Positions 1 to 6,703 of a stretch of DNA of 10,711 bases are shown here, one piece after another. The number at the start of each line of letters is the position of its first letter. Positions within the stretch are counted from its first letter, which is position 1. This DNA comes from DASZVN01 sp035547055 (GTDB lineage: Bacteria > Pseudomonadota > Alphaproteobacteria > Rhizobiales > Methylopilaceae), in assembly GCA_035547055.1 (NCBI GenBank), contig DASZVN010000172.1, positions 1 through 10,711 on the forward strand. Reading direction: 5' to 3'. Made by a program: the position numbers and the translations under genes. The notes below the pieces were generated by a model, which saw nothing but the letters and a program-made list of their open reading frames with translations, had not been told where the DNA came from and ran no database searches.

Positions 1-1377
1 GGTCCGCGTCCCCTTTTGTTGCGCCTCCGCGGAATAGCGGCTCGGTGGCCGCTTCAGGCCGAGATTCTCCCGCAGCGTCTTGCCTTCATACTCGACGCGG
101 AACAGGCCGCGCCGCCGGAGCTCGGGGATGACGAGCTCGACGAAGTCCTCGAGCTGGCCAGGGAGATACGCCGGCTGCACCAGAAAGCCGTCGACCGCCT
201 CGCTTCGGAACCACTCCTCCATCTGGTCGGCGATCTCCTTGGCCGAGCCGGTGATGGAGCGCTGGCCACGTGCGCTGCCGTAGCGCTGGTAGAGCTGGCG
301 AATGGTGAGGTTGTCGCGCTTCGCCATCTCCATCACGCGCAGCAGCGTCGCCTTGCTGGCGTTGGTCTCGACCGGGATGTCGTCGTAGGGCAGCGGCCCT
401 TCGACCGGATAGGGGCTGAGGTCGAAGCCGCCAAGATCGGCAGCGAGGAGTTCGCGGCCGACGTCGGGATGGATCAGCTCGTCGAGCTGCCGGCGCTTGG
501 CTTCAGCGTCGGCGGCGGTGCGGCCGACGATCGGGTTGAGCCCGGGCATGACCTTCATGTCGTCCGGATCGCGGCCGAATGCCCGCATGCGCTCCTTCAT
601 CTCGCGGTAGAAGGCGCGGCTCTTTTCCAGCTCGTGCAGCGGCGTGAAGAGCAACTCGGCGATCTCGGCGGCGAACGCCATGCCGACGTCGGACGCGCCG
701 GCTTGCGCGAACACCGGATAGCCTTGTGGCGGACGGGCGACGTTGAGTGGCCCGCGCACGCGAAAATGCTTCCCCTCGTGGCGAAGGTAGTGAAGCTTAT
801 CCGGGACGAAGTAGCGCGCGTTCTTGCGGTCGCGGACGAAGGCGTCGTCGTCCCAGCTGTCCCAGAGCCCCTTCACGACCTCGACGAACTCGTGCGCCCG
901 CTCGTAGCGCTCGGCATGGCCGAAATGCTCGGTGCGGCCGAAATTGTAGCTCTCGGAGAGGTTCGAGGAGGTGACGACGTTCCAGCCGGCGCGGCCGCCG
1001 CTCATGAGATCGAGCGTGGCGAGGCGGCGGGCGAGCGTGTAGGGCTCGTTGTAGCTCGTGGTCGCCGTCGCCACGAGGCCGATTCGGCTCGTCACCGCCG
1101 CGAGGCCGGCGAGCAGGGTCAGCGGCTCGAAATAGGCCATGTACTGCGGCCAGCGGCTCAGCGCCTCGATGCTCCCGTCCCGGGTCGCCGCGGCGTCGGC
1201 GAGGAAAATGAGATCGAACTTTGCGCGCTCCGAGGTCTGCGCCAGCTCGACATAGTGGCGGAAATTGGTGCCGGCATCGATCTGGGAATCGGGATGGAGC
1301 CAGGCGGCGACGTGGTTGCCGGTCGGGTGGAAGAACGCGCCGAGCTTCATCTGGCCCTGGCGCCGCGTGTTCGCCAT
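1..1377 (-). CDS. NtaA/SnaA/DszA-family flavin-dependent monooxygenase (3' end cut by window)
   Basis: This is a bacterial luciferase-like (TIM-barrel) monooxygenase. The family uses FMNH2, supplied by a separate flavin reductase, and O2 to cleave C-N or C-S bonds in compounds such as nitrilotriacetate, EDTA, pristinamycin precursors and dibenzothiophene sulfone. The reading frame is open from ATG 1377 to base 1 without a stop, giving 459 codons. Family members are usually about 440-470 residues, so the protein is nearly complete. Visible family motifs are the N-terminal GAFFHPTGNHVAAWLHP, a FDLIFLAD strand, a TSRIGLVAT strand and the signature GRAGWNVVTS at residues 128-137. The start is fixed by a strong AGGAGGAGG five bases upstream. 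It is divergent from an ABC importer operon and shares its control region, suggesting it oxidises the imported compound. The exact substrate is unknown. No flavin reductase gene is seen in the window. The family call is firm; the role is inferred. Confidence 0.93.
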   Translation of the reverse strand, partial: MANTRRQGQMKLGAFFHPTGNHVAAWLHPDSQIDAGTNFRHYVELAQTSERAKFDLIFLADAAATRDGSIEALSRWPQYMAYFEPLTLLAGLAAVTSRIGLVATATTSYNEPYTLARRLATLDLMSGGRAGWNVVTSSNLSESYNFGRTEHFGHAERYERAHEFVEVVKGLWDSWDDDAFVRDRKNARYFVPDKLHYLRHEGKHFRVRGPLNVARPPQGYPVFAQAGASDVGMAFAAEIAELLFTPLHELEKSRAFYREMKERMRAFGRDPDDMKVMPGLNPIVGRTAADAEAKRRQLDELIHPDVGRELLAADLGGFDLSPYPVEGPLPYDDIPVETNASKATLLRVMEMAKRDNLTIRQLYQRYGSARGQRSITGSAKEIADQMEEWFRSEAVDGFLVQPAYLPGQLEDFVELVIPELRRRGLFRVEYEGKTLRENLGLKRPPSRYSAEAQQKGTRT

Positions 1378-1382
1378 CTCAG

Positions 1383-1391
1383 CCTCCTCCT
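1383..1391 (-). promoter_or_regulatory. Ribosome binding site of the monooxygenase gene
   Basis: On the minus strand AGGAGGAGG lies five bases before ATG 1377. It is a near-perfect anti-16S match and decides the start of the leftward monooxygenase. It is much stronger than the sites before most other genes in the window. Confidence 0.85.
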
Positions 1392-1483
1392 AGCGCCGGA
1401 ACGTACGTGCCCGCCGGCGAATGATCGACCGCAGCGGCTCGGCAGGGGCGCGCGGAGCGGTGTTCCGCAGCGGGTGCATGCGT

Positions 1484-1512
1484 TTGCCAAGGTCAACCCA
1501 CCGGGACATAAT
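1484..1512 (+). promoter_or_regulatory. Sigma70-like promoter of the ABC importer operon
   Basis: TTGCCA at 1484-1489 and CATAAT at 1507-1512 are separated by 17 bases. Each matches five of six positions of the TTGACA/TATAAT consensus. Transcription would begin near 1519, leaving a leader of about 85 bases before the binding-protein ATG at 1604. The -10 element lies inside an inverted repeat (1502-1519), which suggests a repressor or activator competes with or guides RNA polymerase there. This is prediction from sequence only. Confidence 0.6.
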
Positions 1513-1519
1513 CGTCCCG
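1502..1519. promoter_or_regulatory. Perfect inverted repeat, probable operator
   Basis: CGGGAC (1502-1507) and GTCCCG (1514-1519) are exact reverse complements around a six-base spacer, ATAATC. The 18-base dyad is centred on the overlapping -10 elements of the two divergent promoters, which is typical of a site for a dimeric helix-turn-helix regulator. No regulator gene is present in the window to pair with it. It could also be a chance palindrome, but its position on both -10s argues for function. Confidence 0.5.
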
Positions 1520-1535
1520 CCAGGAGCGGCGTCAA
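1508..1535 (-). promoter_or_regulatory. Possible sigma70-like promoter of the monooxygenase gene
   Basis: Read on the minus strand, TTGACG (1535-1530) and GATTAT (1513-1508) are 16 bases apart, matching five and four of six consensus positions. This -10 uses almost the same base pairs as the rightward -10 (1507-1512), so polymerase could occupy only one direction at a time. The leader to ATG 1377 would be about 120 bases. It is weaker than the opposite promoter and less certain. Confidence 0.4.
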
Positions 1536-1546
1536 TCTTGCATTGA

Positions 1547-1565
1547 GCGCGGCCGAGAACCGCGC
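1547..1565 (+). other. Small hairpin in the leader of the ABC importer operon
   Basis: GCGCGG (1547-1552) and CCGCGC (1560-1565) can pair around a seven-base loop in the predicted 5' leader of the binding-protein transcript. There is no T tract, so it is not a terminator. A short GC stem like this is common by chance in GC-rich DNA and its function is unknown. Confidence 0.2.
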
Positions 1566-1603
1566 CTCTGGCGGGCGCCGGCGGTGATAACGAGGGGGCT
1601 GCC

Positions 1604-2686
1604 ATGACCGGTATTTCGCGACGCGAGGCGCTGAAGGTTGCGGGTTCGGCGGCGGCGGGCGCGCTCGCCGGCGGCCTCGCCCTGCCGGCCATCGCGCGTG
1701 GCCAGACGCTGACCGTCTCGACGTGGGGCGGCATCACCCAGGACGGCATCAAGGCCCATGTCCAGCCGCTGTTCGAGAAGACGACCGGCGCCTCGATCGC
1801 CTACGACATCGGGGGCCAGGGCGCGCGCTACAACAAGCTCCTGGCGCAGCGCGCAAGCCCGCCGGCCGACGTCTTCTTCTCGACCGACGAGGCGGTGGTC
1901 GCCGGACGCAAGGCCGGCATCCTCACCGACGCGTCACTGAAGAACATCCCGAACTTCGCCGACGTGGCGAAATGGGCGACGACCCTCAAGGCGGCACCCG
2001 GCGATGAAACCGTCGCCGGCGTGCCCTACACGCTGATCGCCTATCTCCTTGGCTACAACCCGGACAAGGTGAAGGACAAGCCGACGAGCTGGGGCGACCT
2101 GTGGAAGCCCGAGTTCAAGGGCAAGCTTGCCTTCGCCTCGCCCGTCCACAGCGCGATGCCGGCGCTGGTCATCATCGCCGCCGAGCTTGCCGGCGGCTCG
2201 GCGACGAACGTCGATCCCGGCTTCAAGAAGCTTGCGGCGCTGCGCCCGGCCAAGCTCACCGTGTTCTGGACCGACTGGGCGCCGCTCGACAAGAGCGGGG
2301 ACGTGACGCTCGCGACGGAGTTCGACTATTATCTCCAGACGATGGAGGAAGAGAAATATCCGATCGCCTACGTCGTCCCGAAGGAGAAGGGCATCGGCTA
2401 TCCGGAATATACAAGCATCGTCAAGGGCACCAAGAACCAGGAGCTGGCTGAGGCTTTCCTCAACCTGATGATCGACCCGAAGGTCCAGGAAGCCTTCGCG
2501 GTCGAGACGTTCCAAGGTCCGACCAACACCAAGGTCAAGCTCTCCGATGCCGCGATGGCCAAGTGCTCCTGCGGCGCCCGCGTGGAGCAGCTTCGCTTCT
2601 TCGATCCCGAGCTCTTCGCCCGCGTGCGCCCGGCCTGGACCGAACGTCTCAACATCGAGGTCGTGCCGAACTGGCGGGCGCGGTGA
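1604..2686 (+). CDS. ABC importer periplasmic substrate-binding protein (polyamine/iron-type, PotD-like), Tat-exported
   Basis: This 360-residue extracellular solute-binding protein captures the transported molecule in the periplasm. The N-terminus carries a twin-arginine signal, SRREALKVAG (R6-R7), followed by an Ala/Gly/Leu-rich stretch and a likely cleavage site near LPAIA (residue 31). It would therefore be exported folded. The mature part opens with LTVSTWGG and contains PTSWGDLWKPEFKGKLAF, typical of the spermidine/putrescine and Fe3+-type binding-protein group. GAGGGG lies six bases before ATG 1604 and supports the start. The only two cysteines form a C321-S-C323 motif near the C-terminus, unusual for this fold. 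It is first in an operon with two permeases and an ATPase, and a hairpin-rich 68-base gap follows. The ligand cannot be deduced: polyamine, opine, amino-acid derivative or metal chelate are all possible. Confidence 0.9.
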   Translation: MTGISRREALKVAGSAAAGALAGGLALPAIARGQTLTVSTWGGITQDGIKAHVQPLFEKTTGASIAYDIGGQGARYNKLLAQRASPPADVFFSTDEAVVAGRKAGILTDASLKNIPNFADVAKWATTLKAAPGDETVAGVPYTLIAYLLGYNPDKVKDKPTSWGDLWKPEFKGKLAFASPVHSAMPALVIIAAELAGGSATNVDPGFKKLAALRPAKLTVFWTDWAPLDKSGDVTLATEFDYYLQTMEEEKYPIAYVVPKEKGIGYPEYTSIVKGTKNQELAEAFLNLMIDPKVQEAFAVETFQGPTNTKVKLSDAAMAKCSCGARVEQLRFFDPELFARVRPAWTERLNIEVVPNWRAR

Positions 2687-2714
2687 CCCGCAGCGAAGCC
2701 TCGACGATCGCGGC

Positions 2715-2752
2715 CCGCCCTGCTCGCAGGGCGTGAGCAGGCGGCAGGGCGG
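2715..2752 (+). promoter_or_regulatory. Mutually exclusive hairpins between binding-protein and permease genes
   Basis: Three perfect stems compete for the same bases: CGCCCTG/CAGGGCG (2716-2722 with 2727-2733, four-base loop), CCTGCTC/GAGCAGG (2719-2725 with 2735-2741), and CCGCCCTGC/GCAGGGCGG (2715-2723 with 2744-2752). The last, nine base pairs long, would cover the purine-rich stretch just before the permease ATG at 2755. Hairpins after binding-protein genes often protect the upstream message and lower permease expression. Here they might also mask the permease ribosome binding site. No T tract follows, so a classical terminator is unlikely. Confidence 0.45.
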
Positions 2753-2754
2753 CG

Positions 2755-3648
2755 ATGACCGGATCGGATGCCGCCGCGGCCGTGCCGTATGCCGGCCAGC
2801 CAGCCCGGCGCCGGCGCACGCACTGGCCTACCGTCCTGCTGCTCACGCCGAGCCTTGCGTTGCTCGTCGTCTTTCTGGGCGTGCCGCTCATCGTCATCGC
2901 CGTGACGAGCCTTGAGCCGAACGCCCTTCTCACGTTCAAGCCGCCGGGCCTTCAGAACTACGGCTATCTCGCCGGCCACGCCTATTATCTCGACGTCGTC
3001 GGCCGCACCTTCGCGCTCGCTGCCGACACGACGCTTCTCGCGGTGCCGCTCGGCTATATCACGGCGATGCTGCTCCGCGGCCTCTCCGGCGGGGTCGGCA
3101 ACCTCGCGATGATCGCGCTGACGTTTCCGATCCTGACCGGGCCGCTCGTCGTCGTGCTTGGCTGGATGGCGCTCCTGCCCGACGGCGGGCCGCTGTTCGC
3201 GCCCCTGATCCACGCCGGGCTGATCGCGCCGCCGCGCCTTCTCGGCACCGACATCGCAGTCGTGGTCAGCCTGGTCCAGTTCACACTGCCCTTCGCCGTG
3301 CTCACCCTCTATACGGCGCTCCGCGAGATCCCGGGAAACCTCTACGAAGCCGCTGCCAATCTCGGCGCCGGGCCGGTGCGAGGCTTCGTCCACGTCACGC
3401 TGCCGCTGAGCCTTCCGGGCGTGCTCGCGACGGTCATCATCACCTTCTCGCTCGCCGCCAGCAGCTACGTCGCCCCGCACTATCTCGGCGGCGCTGCGGA
3501 ACTGACCCTGACCACGCTGATCGCGGAATTCATTCTGGCGACCTACAACAGCCCCTTCGCGGCGGCCTCGGCGGTGATGCTGCTCATCCTCATGATCGCG
3601 GTCGTGCTCGCCGTGACGCAATTCTTCGCCCGGCTGATCCGGCCATGA
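2755..3648 (+). CDS. ABC importer inner-membrane permease 1 (PotB-like)
   Basis: This 297-residue membrane protein is the first of two transmembrane subunits of the importer. After a charged cytoplasmic N-terminus (QPARRRRTH) the first membrane helix runs through VLLLTPSLALLVVFLGVPL, followed by a periplasmic loop. Further hydrophobic segments follow the pattern of binding-protein-dependent permeases. The EAA loop that docks on the ATPase is visible as YEAAANLGAG (residues 197-206), continuing to the TLPLSLPG motif. The ATG at 2755 has only a weak ribosome binding site, which may be sequestered by upstream hairpins. The stop overlaps the start of the next permease by four bases (ATGA), indicating translational coupling. 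Family assignment is firm; the substrate is unknown. Confidence 0.93.
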   Translation: MTGSDAAAAVPYAGQPARRRRTHWPTVLLLTPSLALLVVFLGVPLIVIAVTSLEPNALLTFKPPGLQNYGYLAGHAYYLDVVGRTFALAADTTLLAVPLGYITAMLLRGLSGGVGNLAMIALTFPILTGPLVVVLGWMALLPDGGPLFAPLIHAGLIAPPRLLGTDIAVVVSLVQFTLPFAVLTLYTALREIPGNLYEAAANLGAGPVRGFVHVTLPLSLPGVLATVIITFSLAASSYVAPHYLGGAAELTLTTLIAEFILATYNSPFAAASAVMLLILMIAVVLAVTQFFARLIRP

Positions 3649-4430
3649 AGGAGGCCCTCGCCACCGCCAAATGGCTCTATCTGGCGCTGCTCTACCTCTT
3701 TGCGCTCGGGCCGCTCGGCTTCATCGTCGCGGCCTCGTTCAACCCGGCGACGAGCTTTCCGTCCGGCTTCGAGGGGCTGACGCTGCACTGGTACCGCGCC
3801 ATCCTCGACCATCCGGAGTTCATGAGCGCGGCGCTGACGAGCGCCCTGCTCGCGCTCCTCGCCGCCGTGATCGCCACCACGGTCGCACTTCTCGCGGCCT
3901 ATGCCATGCGCCGCGGTCATGCCCACGAGAACGCCGCGCTGTCGACGGCGCTGACGAGCCCGCTCCTCGTGCCGCAGATCGTGATGAGCCTCGCGATGCT
4001 CGAGTTTGCGGCACTGATCGGCCTGGACACCAGCCTCGCCGGCCTCGTCGCGATCCACGCTGTCTATGTCATGCCGTTCGCGCTCCGCCTCATCCTGACC
4101 GGGCTCGCGCGCTTCGACTTCGCGCTGGAGGACGCCGCGGCAAGCCTCGGCGCCGGACGCGCCGCGACCTGGCGCCACGTCACGCTGCCGCTTCTCCGCC
4201 CCAGCATCGTCGCCGGCTTCACCTTCTGCTTCATCCTCTCGTTCGTGAATCTCCCGCTCTCGCTCTTCCTCACCAATGCACGAACGGCGACGCTGCCGAT
4301 CGTGATGTTCGCGTATATCGAATCGCGCATCGACCCGATGATCGCTGCGGTGGCCGCGATCATCGTCGTCGCGGCCTGCGCCACGACCGTTCTCCTCGAA
4401 CGCGTGCTGCATATCCGTCTGGTGGACTGA
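3645..4430 (+). CDS. ABC importer inner-membrane permease 2 (PotC-like)
   Basis: This 261-residue second permease subunit would form a heterodimer with the preceding permease in the inner membrane. The N-terminal helix is LYLALLYLFALGPLGFIVAA, followed by the PotC-like FPSGFEGLTLHWYRAIL region. The EAA loop is EDAAASLGAG (residues 162-171), with TLPLLRPSI completing the ATPase-contact motif. The last helix (IAAVAAIIVVAACATTVLL) is close to the C-terminus, as usual for the family. The start overlaps the previous gene's stop in ATGA. Only three bases separate its stop from the ATPase gene. The gene is intact, with codon use like its neighbours. Confidence 0.93.
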   Translation: MKEALATAKWLYLALLYLFALGPLGFIVAASFNPATSFPSGFEGLTLHWYRAILDHPEFMSAALTSALLALLAAVIATTVALLAAYAMRRGHAHENAALSTALTSPLLVPQIVMSLAMLEFAALIGLDTSLAGLVAIHAVYVMPFALRLILTGLARFDFALEDAAASLGAGRAATWRHVTLPLLRPSIVAGFTFCFILSFVNLPLSLFLTNARTATLPIVMFAYIESRIDPMIAAVAAIIVVAACATTVLLERVLHIRLVD

Positions 4431-4433
4431 GGC

Positions 4434-5504
4434 ATGCCTGATCTCGAGCTCGACCGCGTGACCAAGCGCTTCGGCGACAGCGTGGCGGTGGCCGAGCTGA
4501 CGCTGGCGATCGAGCACGGCGAATTTGTCTGTCTGCTCGGCCCCTCGGGCTGCGGCAAGACGACGACGCTACGCATGATCGCGGGCTTCGAGAGCGTCGA
4601 TGCCGGCCAGATCCGCCTGGACGGCCGCGAGATCAGCACGACGCCGGCGCAGAAGCGCGACATCGGCATGGTGTTCCAGAACTATGCCCTGTTCCCGCAC
4701 ATGACGGTGGCCGAAAACATCGGCTTCGGCCTCCGGATGCGCCGCCGTAGCCGCGCCGAGATCGACGAGGCGGTCGCCGCGGCGCTGGCGCTGGTCCGGC
4801 TCGAAGGTCTCGGCGAGCGCTATCCGCGCCAGTTGAGCGGCGGCCAGCAGCAGCGCGTCGCGCTGGCGCGGGCGCTCGCGATCCGCCCGCGCCTCCTCCT
4901 CCTCGACGAGCCGCTGTCGAACCTCGACGCCAAGCTGCGCGACGAGATGCGCGACGAGATCCGCCGCATCCAGCGCGAGGTGGGCATCACCGCGATCTTC
5001 GTCACCCACGACCAGACCGAGGCGCTGGCCCTGGCGGACCGCATCGCGGTGATGGCCAACGGCCATCTCCTGCAGATGGCCGACCCGGTCGCGATCTACG
5101 AGGAGCCCGCGAATGCCGGCGTCGGCAGCTTCATCGGCCAGGCCAACATCCTCGCCGGCCGGATCGTCGCCTGCGACGGCGCGTGGGCCGAAGTCGAGGC
5201 CGAGGGCGGGCTGACGCTCCGCGGCCGCGCATCCGGCGCGACGCAAGGGCAGCCGGTCACCACGCTTCTCAAGCAGGAGCGCGTGCTGCTGACGCGTGCG
5301 CACCCCGGCAGCGACGGCAACGTCTTCCCCTGCCGGATCGTGGGGCGGACTTATCTCGGCAGCGCCACCAGCTATCAGTGCCGCATCGCCGGCACGGCGA
5401 TTGGCGCCATGGTTCCGAACCGCGCGGGCGTCGAGCGCTTCGCCATCGGCGACAACGCCTTCGCGAGCTGGGCCACGGCCGATTGCCTGGTCTTCCCGCA
5501 GTGA
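4434..5504 (+). CDS. ABC importer ATP-binding protein (PotA/FbpC-like)
   Basis: This 356-residue ATPase powers the importer from the cytoplasmic side. All nucleotide-binding motifs are intact: Walker A GPSGCGKT (36-43), Q-loop Gln82 in VFQNYALFPH, signature LSGGQ (134-138), Walker B LLLLDE (154-159), D-loop SNLD (162-165) and switch His192 in VTHDQTEAL. A C-terminal regulatory region of about 120 residues follows FIGQANIL and fits a TOBE-type domain, as in PotA, MalK and FbpC relatives. Length is typical. It is the last gene of the operon, three bases after permease 2. FbpC-type (iron) and PotA-type (polyamine) members look alike at this level, so the substrate remains open. Confidence 0.95.
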   Translation: MPDLELDRVTKRFGDSVAVAELTLAIEHGEFVCLLGPSGCGKTTTLRMIAGFESVDAGQIRLDGREISTTPAQKRDIGMVFQNYALFPHMTVAENIGFGLRMRRRSRAEIDEAVAAALALVRLEGLGERYPRQLSGGQQQRVALARALAIRPRLLLLDEPLSNLDAKLRDEMRDEIRRIQREVGITAIFVTHDQTEALALADRIAVMANGHLLQMADPVAIYEEPANAGVGSFIGQANILAGRIVACDGAWAEVEAEGGLTLRGRASGATQGQPVTTLLKQERVLLTRAHPGSDGNVFPCRIVGRTYLGSATSYQCRIAGTAIGAMVPNRAGVERFAIGDNAFASWATADCLVFPQ

Positions 5505-5764
5505 AGGGGCGTGCGTAGCGGCCCTCCCACGGGTGGGATCACGGGTCGAAGCCAAGTCTGCGATCCAGGCCGCGCCTAGCCTAAGATCCGAATGATGCGC
5601 ATGTCGGGCGTAAGCTCGATAAACGGCGGCCTCGAGCCATCTTTGCTGCGATCCCTTCAATTCTCATGGAAGCCATGGGCCGGAAAGACCAGTCCCCGAA
5701 TGCCACGACGAACGGCCGCTGTGGGACGCGAGGATGAGCTTTTATTTTGATGTGCCGGTTGGCG
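5505..5764. other. Convergent intergenic gap with weak hairpins
   Basis: This gap of 260 bases lies between the end of the rightward ABC operon and the end of the leftward DUF4336 gene, so both transcripts should terminate here. I see no convincing gene. Two short dyads are present: TCCCAC-GG-GTGGGA (5525-5538), and a stem centred on CATGG-AAG-CCATG (5665-5677) extendable to seven pairs. Neither is followed by a run of T in the reading direction of either operon. Base composition drops across this gap towards the lower-G+C island that follows. Confidence 0.5.
5525..5538 (+). terminator. Weak candidate hairpin terminator after the ABC operon
   Basis: TCCCAC (5525-5530) and GTGGGA (5533-5538) are exact reverse complements, realistically five pairs with a four-base loop, located 20 bases after the ATPase stop. 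No T tract follows, so it is at best a weak or factor-dependent terminator, or a 3'-end stabilising stem. Confidence 0.25.
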
Positions 5765-6466
5765 CTATTTGAGGAGCCACGAAAAGGCCCGCGATAGAAA
5801 TTGCTCCCCGCCCGTTCTTACGACCTCGCCATGCGCCACGATGACATGCTCGGGATGCATTGCGATCAACTCACGGATCTTTGGTCGCGCGCTCGCACGA
5901 TGACGGAAACTGATCCGGTAATCGATTGGCGGGTAGCCGACACCCTCGACCATTTTGGAAAGCCTGGCGATCGGCCGCATCCACCAAGGCCAATGCTGTT
6001 TCAAGAACCCCTCGGTGAAAGTCTGCGACAGATCGGCGATGATGGCGGTGCGCGAAGCGCGGTGAAAGAAAATGAGCTCGTCCACGAAGAGAGAATTGGT
6101 GAAATAGAATTGGTCAATCTGCCCTTGCCAGTCGGCTGGCGGAGCCCCGGCTAACGCGCCGGCAAACCGGAGATTGTCGCACTTGGCAATTGTTGCCGCT
6201 GTTCCCCACAAACTGGCGTCAGGGAATGCGGTCTGCCACTCACCGAGAAACAGATGGTGGAGCTTGTTGGGGCTGACGATATGCCGAACCGGACCCAGCG
6301 CTCGAATCTCGTTCTCAATCGTTGCCGTCCTTTCGACCGGCGACCATAGCCATAGCCCCCCATCGGCGAGCCGGACGATGACCATCCGCGTCGGGTAGTC
6401 GAAGCCATTGAACGAGACAATCCCGCCATCCGCGAACCACAGCTCCGATCCCATCGGCTCCAACAT
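5765..6466 (-). CDS. DUF4336-type, metallo-beta-lactamase-like protein of unknown function
   Basis: This leftward gene encodes about 233 residues from ATG 6466, chosen because MLEPMGSELWFADGG resembles the usual N-terminus of DUF4336 proteins. The frame also stays open to an ATG at 6523 (252 residues) and a TTG at 6532. None of these starts has a strong ribosome binding site. Visible features are FPTR-like YPTRM, GGLWLWSPV (36-44), HIVSPNKLHHLFLGEW (62-77), FVDELIFFHR (127-136) leading to IIADLS, and a late AHGEVV. These match the DUF4336 pattern, a divergent relative of the metallo-beta-lactamase fold, but the classical HxHxDH metal motif is absent. There is no signal peptide from the chosen start. 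G+C is clearly lower than in both flanking operons, hinting at separate acquisition. The reaction is unknown. Confidence 0.85.
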   Translation of the reverse strand: MLEPMGSELWFADGGIVSFNGFDYPTRMVIVRLADGGLWLWSPVERTATIENEIRALGPVRHIVSPNKLHHLFLGEWQTAFPDASLWGTAATIAKCDNLRFAGALAGAPPADWQGQIDQFYFTNSLFVDELIFFHRASRTAIIADLSQTFTEGFLKQHWPWWMRPIARLSKMVEGVGYPPIDYRISFRHRASARPKIRELIAMHPEHVIVAHGEVVRTGGEQFLSRAFSWLLK

Positions 6467-6703
6467 AGTCGCGCAGCCCAATCCGCCGATTGATTGACGA
6501 TTCCCACCCGGCCCAACCCACATCTGAACCAATGGGCAGGGAGACTCGAATTTGGCGAAACGACGATATTCAGATGCACAGCGGTCGCAAGCCCGTGCCG
6601 GCTATGAGATTCCTATGTTTCCAGGCCAAGAGCCGCCTCGCTTCCCAATGCCCGCCGCATGATCTTCGCCGCCGTTCGCAATCGTGGCCGGCGGAGAGCC
6701 TTC
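6467..6703. other. Divergent intergenic region upstream of the kdp operon
   Basis: This span of 237 bases, between the DUF4336 start and the first kdp ORF, should hold the promoters of both. I could not find a convincing -35/-10 pair or a clear KdpE-type operator by eye. G+C is moderate up to about 6640 and then rises to the level of the kdp genes, so the composition boundary lies within this gap. Part of it (6467-6532) could be coding if the DUF4336 gene uses an upstream start. Confidence 0.5.

Noticed and set aside
16..1587. A 523-codon rightward ORF across the monooxygenase gene and promoter region
   Set aside because: It is the antisense shadow of a GC-rich gene on the minus strand. Its product is a low-complexity Arg/Ala/Glu/Val mix with no family resemblance, while the minus strand gives a clear NtaA-family protein.
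2398..3621. A 407-codon leftward ORF opposite the binding protein and first permease
   Set aside because: It is an antisense shadow with low-complexity charged composition. The plus strand holds the importer genes.
5663..5679. CATGG-AAG-CCATG stem as terminator for the DUF4336 gene or the ABC operon
   Set aside because: It has a three-base loop, a wobble pair and no adjacent T tract in either direction, so it was not called as a terminator.
6573..6605. TTGCGA-N16-TATCGT as a leftward promoter for the DUF4336 gene
   Set aside because: Only four of six positions match in each hexamer, which is close to what chance gives.
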